A stretch of DNA of 29,747 nucleotides from positions 1 through 29,747 of the forward strand of contig JAKITZ010000003.1 in the NCBI GenBank assembly GCA_021647805.1, read 5' to 3'. A program made the translations under genes and the position numbers. A model generated the notes under the pieces. That model saw only the letters and a list, made by a program, of their open reading frames with translations, did no database searches and was not told the origin of the DNA. Source of the DNA: Robiginitomaculum sp. GTDB taxonomy: Bacteria > Pseudomonadota > Alphaproteobacteria > Caulobacterales > Maricaulaceae. Positions 15,943 through 22,115 of this stretch are shown one piece after another. Positions within the stretch are counted from its first letter, which is position 1. Every line of letters begins with the position of its first letter.

Positions 15943-16728
15943 GTGAAAATTTTCATCGTGTACAAGTTTAATATATTATTTTTTTTGTTTGCAACAATAT
16001 TATTGTGCATTTCAGCTAAACCTGCATTTTCACTCCAGTTAACGAAAATGATTGCAGAATCTGATTTTATTATTACTGGAAAAATAACCAAAATTGGAAT
16101 GACGAAAGACGTTAACTTGAAGATAAACTGCGGCGAAATATACACCGTTGAAAGTGTTGAGATTCTTCGAGAATCTAAAAATAAATTTTCGCGAAATGTA
16201 GTTTCACACAAGGAGTTATTCTTTCATTCCAATGAAATCGGTTCGTACCGATTGGAGGATACGATTTTAATCGTTGGAAGTTTTATCTTGGCACCTAGAC
16301 CCAAGCCAAAAGATAATTATATTGTTGACCCAAGAACATCTGAATCAATACCATTCCCGTGCAGCGAGTTTTTATTTCCTTCAACTGGATATACTGCAAT
16401 ATTTTCAAGCCTTATTGCATCATATCAAATTGCCAGTAATCTCGAAGAAGAATGGTTGTTTGATATTGTAAACGTTGATAAAAAATATTTATTGGATATC
16501 TCAAAGGAATACTTTGGTATAAATTATCAAATTGCGAAAGGGATGAAAGGTTGGATGTTGGCCGGTGGTCGTACCATAATCTGTCTTTCTGCTGAACCTT
16601 GTGCCGAAGAGGTTCGTAAACTTCAAATACCTGTTCAAAACAAAGACGGATCGGAATCTATTAAGCTTTCTGGTTCTGAATATCTAATTGAAGTAGATGC
16701 ACTACTGAAAGTTTTTGATGACAGATAG
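15943..16728 (+). CDS. Exported protein, candidate immunity protein for metallopeptidase tip 2
   Basis: GTG 15943 lies 1 nt after the tip 2 stop, with a GAGGGG ribosome-binding site inside the end of that gene. The 261-residue product begins with a signal peptide (FLFATILLCISAKPAFS, cleavage near residue 30), so it is expected in the periplasm. The mature part has paired cysteines (Cys63, Cys136, and Cys215/Cys220 in ICLSAEPCAEE) that could form disulfides. I do not recognise a family. It is strongly AT-rich compared with the RHS genes. Its position behind the toxin and its export match a periplasmic inhibitor of an exported peptidase toxin. That role is inferred. Confidence 0.65.
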   Translation: MKIFIVYKFNILFFLFATILLCISAKPAFSLQLTKMIAESDFIITGKITKIGMTKDVNLKINCGEIYTVESVEILRESKNKFSRNVVSHKELFFHSNEIGSYRLEDTILIVGSFILAPRPKPKDNYIVDPRTSESIPFPCSEFLFPSTGYTAIFSSLIASYQIASNLEEEWLFDIVNVDKKYLLDISKEYFGINYQIAKGMKGWMLAGGRTIICLSAEPCAEEVRKLQIPVQNKDGSESIKLSGSEYLIEVDALLKVFDDR

Positions 16729-16732
16729 CTGT

Positions 16733-17044
16733 CCATAATGTAGCAGGGCAAATCGCAACCAAAATCAATGATAACGAGGCCTATAACTGGGACGGAATTG
16801 GCATAGCGTCCGAGAACTATTCGGTTAACGGCTTGAACCAAGCGGTACAGGCCAGCTTTGGGATGATTGCCTATGATGGACGTGGTAACATGACCAGCGC
16901 TGGATCACGCAATTATGGCTATAACATCTATAACCAGCTTACATCGGTCAATGATGGCACAAATAGTGCAAGCATGAGTTATGATGCTTATGGTCGTCTT
17001 AGCCAAAGCAATGGTAATCTTGATAATACCAAGTTCGCATATTT
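16733..17044 (+). pseudogene. RHS core fragment 3, without toxin tip
   Basis: From 16733 (CATAATGTAGCAGGGC) the DNA matches 12943-13326 of the main RHS gene but lacks the 77-bp element. The frame therefore reads through NDNEAYNWDGIGIASENY to NLDNTKFAY. Homology ends abruptly at 17044 and unrelated sequence follows. It has no start and no tip, so it is a remnant of a third RHS copy. It shows what the main gene looked like before the insertion. About 10% of positions differ from the main copy, mostly synonymous, so it is not a recent duplicate. Confidence 0.85.
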
Positions 17045-17082
17045 CGGGCGCGGAAAAGAGTATATGCATATTAAATACCTCC

Positions 17083-17113
17083 AACCTCTGATAATCCTCT
17101 CTTATCAGAGGTT
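17083..17113. terminator. Perfect 12-bp inverted repeat (possible terminator or element end)
   Basis: AACCTCTGATAA (17083-17094) and TTATCAGAGGTT (17102-17113) form a perfect 12-bp stem with a 7-nt loop, just beyond the end of the RHS remnant. Only AAAA follows on the plus strand, so it lacks the U-tract of a standard terminator. It may still stop transcripts from either side, or be a leftover end of a mobile element. Confidence 0.4.
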
Positions 17114-17163
17114 AAAATCGCCGGAGCTTGTATGTTTTTCTTCACGCATACCTCTATGAAAAC

Positions 17164-17192
17164 TTGACAAGTACGCCTAATGGACGTACATA
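17164..17192 (+). promoter_or_regulatory. Promoter of the toxin-antitoxin operon with built-in inverted repeat
   Basis: TTGACA (17164-17169), a 17-bp spacer and TACATA (17187-17192) form a near-consensus sigma-70 promoter. It would start transcription around 17199, just before the antitoxin gene. The spacer holds GTACG ... CGTAC (17171-17175 and 17184-17188), an inverted repeat in the right place for autoregulation by the ribbon-helix-helix antitoxin. Confidence 0.7.
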
Positions 17193-17227
17193 GTGCGTTG
17201 TAAGAAAAATGTATGAAAGAGGTTGAT

Positions 17228-17536
17228 ATGCCGAGTTCCAATAACAAAACGATAGATATTGATGAACGCAGTTCTGCGAGAATGAACTTTCGTACAAAGC
17301 CGCGCATCAAGCAGGCCATCCAACGGGCAGCGTCGCTTGCTGGCGTCGATGATTCAGTTTTTACCATGAATGCGGCCTACCAAGCGGCACAAGAAACAAT
17401 CAATGCACATGAGCGAACTGAGCTTATGCCGGTTGATCATGCTGTCTTTTTTACAGCAATTGATAACCCACCTAAGCCAACAGAAGCACTACGTGATGCT
17501 TTTGCTCAACGTAAGCGCAGGGTCGTCTCAAGTTGA
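17228..17536 (+). CDS. DUF1778 (TacA-like) ribbon-helix-helix antitoxin
   Basis: The product (102 residues from ATG 17228) matches the DUF1778 antitoxin pattern. ARMNFRTKPRIKQAIQRAA forms the ribbon-helix-helix, LAGVDDSVFTMNAAYQAAQE follows, and the toxin-wrapping tail VFFTAIDNPPKPTEALRDAF closes it. ATG 17228 is preferred because AAAGAGG lies 5-6 nt upstream; ATG 17213, 15 nt earlier and in frame, is possible. The stop overlaps the toxin start as TTGA. The family binds its own promoter and neutralises a GNAT acetyltransferase that blocks translation by acetylating aminoacyl-tRNA. Confidence 0.92.
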   Translation: MPSSNNKTIDIDERSSARMNFRTKPRIKQAIQRAASLAGVDDSVFTMNAAYQAAQETINAHERTELMPVDHAVFFTAIDNPPKPTEALRDAFAQRKRRVVSS

Positions 17537-18078
17537 TTGGCGGGACAGAAGCCGCACAAAACATTATTGAGCCGTTCGATCCTGACAAACATGACCGGAC
17601 GGCTTTTTCCTGTGGTGTGCAGCAAGTCGATAACTATTTCAAGAAAACGGCCAACAAACTCAACAAGGCCAATAATATCCGCCTATATGTGATGGTAACG
17701 CCGCAAGCTGAAGTTATCGGCTTTTATACTATCAACGCTCATGCAGTAAACTACGCAGACCTTTCCAAGAAATATGCTCGCACGAGACCTGCTCATGACA
17801 ATATTCCGGCTGCTTATATTTCCATGATAGGGCGGGATAAAAAGTTCTCAGGGTACGGATACGGTGCAGATTTACTAACAGATGCTCTGACTCGTATTGC
17901 TATGGCTGCGGAACAAGTGGGATTAGCTGTGGTGATGATAGATGTACTCGACTGTGGAGACCCTGAGCGCACTCAAAGGCGTAAAGCGCTTTATGAAGGT
18001 TATGGCTTTATAGCATTAGCATCTAATTCTTTGAGAATGTTCATACTGATAGCGACCGTAAGAAAGGCGCTATCTTGA
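17533..18078 (+). CDS. GNAT-family toxin (TacT-like acetyltransferase)
   Basis: A 181-residue GNAT acetyltransferase read from TTG 17533, which overlaps the antitoxin stop (TTGA); no other start precedes the conserved N-terminus. Features typical of TacT-type toxins are FDPDKHDRTAFSCGVQQVDN (about 15-34), VIGFYTINAH (61-70), the acetyl-CoA loop RDKKFSGYGYGADLL (101-115, G-x-G-x-G) and the conserved tyrosine region YEGYGF (154-159). Known relatives acetylate charged tRNAs and stop translation. It is paired with the DUF1778 antitoxin. A short hairpin, GAGCA-gat-TGCTC (18077-18089), overlaps the stop but lacks a T-run. Confidence 0.92.
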   Translation: MIGGTEAAQNIIEPFDPDKHDRTAFSCGVQQVDNYFKKTANKLNKANNIRLYVMVTPQAEVIGFYTINAHAVNYADLSKKYARTRPAHDNIPAAYISMIGRDKKFSGYGYGADLLTDALTRIAMAAEQVGLAVVMIDVLDCGDPERTQRRKALYEGYGFIALASNSLRMFILIATVRKALS

Positions 18079-18440
18079 GCAGATTGCTCCACGCCAACGC
18101 TTATTGTGGGGTTTATTTTATGGGGCTTCAATTGCTGACCATTTGCGAATTTACACACCCCTTTCTACAAATGGTTTTTCAAGTAAGCAAACAGGTCACA
18201 ATAATATCATCGCCAGTAAATTTACAATTCTGTGGAGGGGGTTAGCTATATTTTCTTTGGTGGTTTAGTGTGGCGAAGTTTTTGATCTAATTCATTTTAT
18301 TCGACACTTTACCCGATATTTAACTGAGGTCTTCATAAGTAGGGTTTAGCGGATGCTATCGGTTTAGATTGGTTCACTATAGCCAACCAATAATGCCTCG
18401 ATCAGGACTGAACGGTCTAATTATCATGTTGATGACAATG
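18079..18440. other. Intergenic stretch with one hairpin, no gene seen
   Basis: About 360 bp between the GNAT toxin and the convergent transposase fragment. I see no coding frame with recognisable content. The one structure is ATTGGTT (18368-18374) ... AACCAAT (18385-18391), a perfect 7-bp inverted repeat with a 10-nt loop. It could terminate the minus-strand ORF that ends at 18441 or be a residue of a lost insertion-sequence end. Confidence 0.4.
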
Positions 18441-18785
18441 TCAGAGAGCCCCCTTTATAGGGAGTTGATTCTTAAGCATCCAGTCATGCATGGTTGAATA
18501 AGGAACGTGCAAACCTCGTTCTAATTCCAAAAGTAAACATAGGTCTTTATAAGACAGGATTGGCCATTTAGTGAGCCACTCACATATGTCAGTCTTATAT
18601 GGGTCAATCTTACTTCTGCGCATCTTTGGCTTTTTAACTTCTACGTGACCAAAAGCCTTGGCTTGCTTAACGATTCGGATGGCGGAACTAGCACTCACAT
18701 TAAGTCGTCTAGCAGCCTCTCTTCTCGAAACGCCGGATGAAACTAAATCAACAATATTAAGTCGCACTTTTTTTGATAACGCCAT
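18441..18785 (-). CDS. IS630-type transposase N-terminal ORF (helix-turn-helix only)
   Basis: A 114-residue product starting at ATG 18785 with an AGAGGAGCG ribosome-binding site. The first half is a helix-turn-helix (VSSGVSRREAARRLNVSASS, then AIRIVKQ). The second half (DICEWLTKWPILSYKDLCLL ... VPYSTMHDWMLKNQLPIKG) matches the DNA-binding N-terminus of IS630/Tc1-mariner transposases. The DDE catalytic half is absent: the frame stops at 18441 and nothing similar follows. So it is the orfA half of a two-frame IS630 element, or a remnant. A hairpin TGATTC-ttt-GAATCA (18798-18812) lies just upstream of the ribosome-binding site. Transposition activity alone is not expected. Confidence 0.75.
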   Translation of the reverse strand: MALSKKVRLNIVDLVSSGVSRREAARRLNVSASSAIRIVKQAKAFGHVEVKKPKMRRSKIDPYKTDICEWLTKWPILSYKDLCLLLELERGLHVPYSTMHDWMLKNQLPIKGAL

Positions 18786-18872
18786 GACCGCTCCTCTTGA
18801 TTCTTTGAATCAGAAGTCATCATGGATGTAAATCATTTTTACACATAGTGCAGATCAACATTGCCCTAAGAT

Positions 18873-19220
18873 TTAGGTTCGCACATTTTTAAGCGCGGAT
18901 AGTTGTATCTTGGCAATTTCCAGTGCGGACTCATCCATTGTCTTTATCATTTGTATGATTTCATGCTCCTGCCGTTGAACTCGTTGGGATCGTTTAGGTA
19001 AGTTGGTATCAGAAGGCAGTAGGCTGGATGGCGATATACCTAGAGCAACGCTCAAAGCAACAAGCGTCTCAATGGATGGTAATGCTTTCTCTCTTTCGAT
19101 ATTACTCAAGCTCTCAGGGGTTCGTTCAATCTGACCCGCGAGTTGCTCCTGTGTTAGCCCCTTGGCTCTTCGTGCTGCTCGAATTGCTGCTGCCACATGC
19201 TGTTTGAGTTCTTTTGTCAT
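18873..19220 (-). CDS. XRE-family helix-turn-helix repressor
   Basis: A 115-residue regulator. Residues about 8-65 are a Cro/C1-type helix-turn-helix: AIRAARRAKGLTQEQLAGQI, then RTPESLSNIEREKALPSIET and LVALSVALGISPSSLL. The tail (about 75-115) is charged and probably helical, for dimerisation. Start ATG 19220; the ribosome-binding site is weak. It is divergent from the lipoprotein gene with about 150 bp between them, where AGTTA ... TAACT (19299-19315) could be its operator. Such small XRE proteins commonly control mobile-element or toxin genes; the target here is unknown. Confidence 0.88.
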   Translation of the reverse strand: MTKELKQHVAAAIRAARRAKGLTQEQLAGQIERTPESLSNIEREKALPSIETLVALSVALGISPSSLLPSDTNLPKRSQRVQRQEHEIIQMIKTMDESALEIAKIQLSALKNVRT

Positions 19221-19279
19221 GACTTAATGTCAAGGTTAAAGAAGTAATGTTCAATGAGGTATAGTTCTAGTTTTCCCTC

Positions 19280-19307
19280 TTGCTTAAAGAGTGCATTAAG
19301 TTATGCT
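19280..19307 (+). promoter_or_regulatory. Possible promoter/operator of the lipoprotein gene
   Basis: TTGCTT (19280-19285), a 16-bp spacer and TATGCT (19302-19307) make a plausible promoter on the plus strand. An inverted repeat AGTTA-7nt-TAACT (19299-19315) overlaps its -10 element and may be bound by the divergently encoded XRE protein. Weak call. Confidence 0.35.
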
Positions 19308-19377
19308 AAGTAACTAAAGTAAGCATCGATAAAATGCTTTCTGCAAACGCTTGAAGAAATTTTAGAAGGTGAGTGTA

Positions 19378-19807
19378 ATGGGTTTGAGGGTAAAACTATT
19401 AGGAACGGCTTTTGGGTTAGCCTTTTTATTAAGTGGTTGCGCTATCGTTCCGAATGAATCATTGCCAGAAAATTTTGATTTTGGTGAACCGCCTGAAAAT
19501 TATGCCGAGCAAACAAAAGCATACTTTGATCTGATTTTAAAAGACCCTGAGAGCGCAACATACAATTACGGTTCTGACTTCATAAAGGTTCAGTGCCATA
19601 CCTTCGTCTTACGTGGTTCACAAAGAAAAACTAACCTTTGCGGGCTGGGCGCGGCAGGTGGCGGTAAATGCCAAAAATTCTTATGGAGGTTATAGCGGTC
19701 CAAAATTATACGATGTTTTGTTCAATAAGGATGGGACTATGTGGAACGTATTGGAGGATGAATACAAATTCGGACTGAAGGGCTGTGAAGCGTACAAAGC
19801 TGAGTAA
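19378..19807 (+). pseudogene. Small lipoprotein gene, frameshifted
   Basis: ATG 19378 follows an AAGGTGAG ribosome-binding site. The N-terminus is a lipoprotein signal (LLGTAFGLAFLLSGC, Cys21 as lipid anchor). The first frame is sensible to about VQC (19590s: AYFDLILKDPESATYNYGSD), then turns into unlikely sequence and stops at 19693-19695. From about 19600 the next frame carries the natural continuation (SYVVHKEKLTFAGWARQVAV, NAKNSYGGYSGPKLYDVLF) to TAA 19805-19807. A single-base insertion or deletion between about 19582 and 19605 explains this. The whole protein would have about 140 residues and resembles small outer-membrane lipoproteins of unknown function in which a DPESA segment is followed by a VNAKNSYGGY-like segment. 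It could also be a sequencing error. Confidence 0.7.
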
Positions 19808-19808
19808 C

Positions 19809-20943
19809 GCTAAAACTGGCTTTATCAGACAGGAAACCATAGCGCTGGGCTTTACAAAGGTTGAGGCCATCTAGCGTGAGCAGGAACGGCAAGCTTCCAC
19901 CAAGGGCGTTCCCAACCCCATGACATTCCGCCGCGTCTTAAATGAATACACTCATTCCGATTAATGAGGATAGAAGCTGTCATCTCGCAATTAGGCGCAA
20001 GCTCGATGAAGATTAATAAAAGGTATCAAATAAGCTCATAGTTGCAATAGTTTTATAGTTCTTCTTGTGGGGGCTTCGTAAGAAATTATGACCATACTGG
20101 AGGATGGCGAAGCGAGAACATGGCAGAGCCTCAAAGTGATGGGCTTGCAGGCTGGTTGTGGTAATGCCTAATAACTTTGTTTTGCGTGTCAGTGTTCGTC
20201 TGTTGATTTATCCTATAGAGCTGTGAAGTAATCCGCTCGCTTGGAAAGCCTCATTCGGCAACTTCCCTTTTCAACTCTGAAAATTCACAAAGGTTTTATC
20301 GAAAAGATACAATCAAGCCACCCTTTCCGTAAGGGGGTCGTAAGGGCAATTTGGTTGCGTATCTTACAAATCAAAAGGGCAAAAACTGCCCCTTCCAAGG
20401 GGCAACCATTGCCCCTTCCATAGTACAGTAAATACTACAGTTAATACTACATATAAGAAAACAGACGGCAAGCCGCTTGGGGCTAGCAAATACTCTTTCG
20501 ATAAAATCGGAGATATGAAAGGGCCTGAGTTAAAGAAAACAAACAGTCCGAAAAACCACCTCTTAAAGAGAAGGCAAAACCTACCCTGCTGAAGCTAAGG
20601 ATGCTGGATACTCGCGCGAGCCTCTCTAAAGCCCGTATAGCGCAGATCTTCTTGATTTGAACCCCATGCAAGCAAAGGGGTTGTTATGGGCCTGTGGAGG
20701 CTCTTATGGCGACCTTTGGATTGATTGCTGTCGGTTGGTATTGTTGATTTTCAGGCGATCAGTGAGTGGCAATAGATGCTTGCAATATCGCAAAGCCGTA
20801 GTCTACTATTAATCAATGACAAAAACGAATAAAGCTTAATCTTAGTTCAAGATAAAATTTGTGCTCTGGTACACGAAGGTGGGCTAAGGCAGGGTGGTTG
20901 AGATTGGCTTGGGGTTGTCTAGTGAGATATACGTGGGGTTGCG
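19809..20943. other. Decayed coding region of about 1.1 kb
   Basis: No intact gene is visible. Several broken frames look like former coding sequence. One at 19809-19964 contains GFIRQETIALGFTKVEAI, a TAG, then REQERQASTKGVPN and RRVLNEYTHSD. Another lies at 20344-20592 (listed separately). The stretch 20040-20250 shows nothing I can recognise. The region looks like an eroded mobile element between the frameshifted lipoprotein gene and the intact membrane-protein gene. Confidence 0.45.
20344..20592 (+). pseudogene. Remnant of a possible replication/helix-turn-helix protein
   Basis: This start-less frame reads through low-complexity sequence (GQKLPLPRGN, then TVNTTVNTTYKKTDG) and on to KPLGASKYSFDKIGDMKGPE. 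Thr/Asn/Lys-rich linkers of this kind are common in the C-terminal half of phage and plasmid replication-initiation proteins with helix-turn-helix domains. The 12-bp tandem repeat at 20425-20448 (ACAGTAAATACT, ACAGTTAATACT) encodes the repeated TVNT. No start, no N-terminal domain; very tentative. Confidence 0.25.
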
Positions 20944-20944
20944 G

Positions 20945-21658
20945 ATGGAAAGTTTCTTAAAAGCAATTACAAATTTAGCAGGACGGGTCGGTCAGTGGCT
21001 TCAAACAGATACAGCGGTTTATGTTTATAGTTGGTTGGCAATTGCAGCCGTCCTTTTTGTATCTCTCTGGTTAGCAATACACCTCATACGAAAAGTAAGA
21101 GAATTCAATATCAAAGCTCTTGTTTGGCAACCACCAGGTCAAAACCCTCGCGCAAAAAAATCTATTGAAAAGAGAATATTGAAACTTGGAGACATTGCCT
21201 CTGCCCGTTTCAATCAGATAGCACGTCACACCTTGGGGTTGGTGTTTGTAGGAATAGTAATACCTGGAGCATTACTGGGTTTAATCGCAGCTGAGCAACA
21301 CTGGTTCTTGCCGGGGGGCGTTGCATTAACTTTGGAGGGCGTGCCAATTAACAGTTCCGATCTAAGTAATTTTGATTTGTTGATGTTTGTGGCCGATCAA
21401 TCTTTTCGTGGCAGCTTGAGCGATACCTTTGAGGTCTTTGGGTTTGCTCTTACACAAGTGCAGAATAATCCAAATAACTGGGTTTTTTCAGCATTTGTTC
21501 TGTTTTACCGATTTCTCTCAGGTGTTGTTTTCTTAGCTGTTTTGTTCGTGATTTTCCGTATTGCTCTGGCAGCTCTTGAAGCTAAAAACAACATTCAATT
21601 GTGGAAAAAAGAGTTGGAGGAGCTAAGCGCATCAGAGCAGCCCGTAACTACCAGCTAA
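20945..21658 (+). CDS. Membrane protein of unknown function (three helices)
   Basis: A 237-residue protein from ATG 20945. Membrane helices lie at about 23-48 (VYVYSWLAIAAVLFVSLWLA), 88-112 (TLGLVFVGIVIPGALLGLIA) and 178-208 (FSGVVF-like segment within RFLSGVVFLAVLFVIFRIAL). A basic cytoplasmic-type loop separates helices 1 and 2, and a polar stretch of about 60 residues rich in Asn, Asp and Phe lies between helices 2 and 3. The C-terminus is a charged, possibly coiled-coil tail (EAKNNIQLWKKELEELSAS). I do not recognise the family. An upstream in-frame start at 20894 gives 17 more residues. No operon partner: decayed DNA lies before it and a 450-bp gap after it. Confidence 0.7.
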   Translation: MESFLKAITNLAGRVGQWLQTDTAVYVYSWLAIAAVLFVSLWLAIHLIRKVREFNIKALVWQPPGQNPRAKKSIEKRILKLGDIASARFNQIARHTLGLVFVGIVIPGALLGLIAAEQHWFLPGGVALTLEGVPINSSDLSNFDLLMFVADQSFRGSLSDTFEVFGFALTQVQNNPNNWVFSAFVLFYRFLSGVVFLAVLFVIFRIALAALEAKNNIQLWKKELEELSASEQPVTTS

Positions 21659-22115
21659 GCCATTTTTTTTTGTTTTATGTAATAATTCAAAAGCATTGCG
21701 CGACTAAATCTAGAAACGGTTCAGATAGCGAGCGTAAATTTGAGAGCTTCATAAAAATAATGTGGACAGTGTTTATAATGTTATCGGCGACCTTTAGCCT
21801 CAGCAAGGGTGTTAAGCTACGAATAGGGTTCATCAACGTTGAATTGCAAACTGTGATCTTGATAACTATAGCAAGGATCGTTTCAATTTATCCTGTCAGG
21901 TGTTCCAATTTTATTGGACAATAGTGCCTTGAGGTTTATAATGACGTTTTACATCAATAACTTATGGACGTGCCATAAATGATCACCCTTTCCCTTCCTC
22001 TGCGTCACTATTCTTTGTCTCCGGCGTAAAAATACGCCTACGACGAGGCAGACTCACCACCTAAAGCATAATCTCAAAGTCACGATACACAAAAATTGGC
22101 TTACTCGATAAAGTA
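21659..22115. other. Intergenic region with two hairpins before the MocR-like gene
   Basis: No convincing gene; a 52-codon frame at 21769-21924 looks accidental. A run of nine T directly follows the membrane-protein stop (from about 21663) but has no stem in front. Two inverted repeats stand out: TCCAAT-ttt-ATTGGA (21904-21918) and GGCGTA-aaaa-TACGCC (22023-22038). Neither is followed by a T-tract. The second lies about 80 bp before the regulator start and could be an operator. Confidence 0.4.

Noticed and set aside
20388..20403. Palindrome GCCCCTT-cc-AAGGGGC as terminator
   Set aside because: It lies inside the remnant reading frame and is not followed by a T-run; a repeat GCCCCTTCC follows nearby, which fits low-complexity coding sequence.
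20425..20448. 12-bp tandem repeats as plasmid iterons
   Set aside because: Only two copies, and they lie in an open frame where they encode a repeated TVNT, so coding repeats explain them better.
21769..21924. Small hydrophobic ORF of 52 codons
   Set aside because: No ribosome-binding site, no recognisable content; likely chance.
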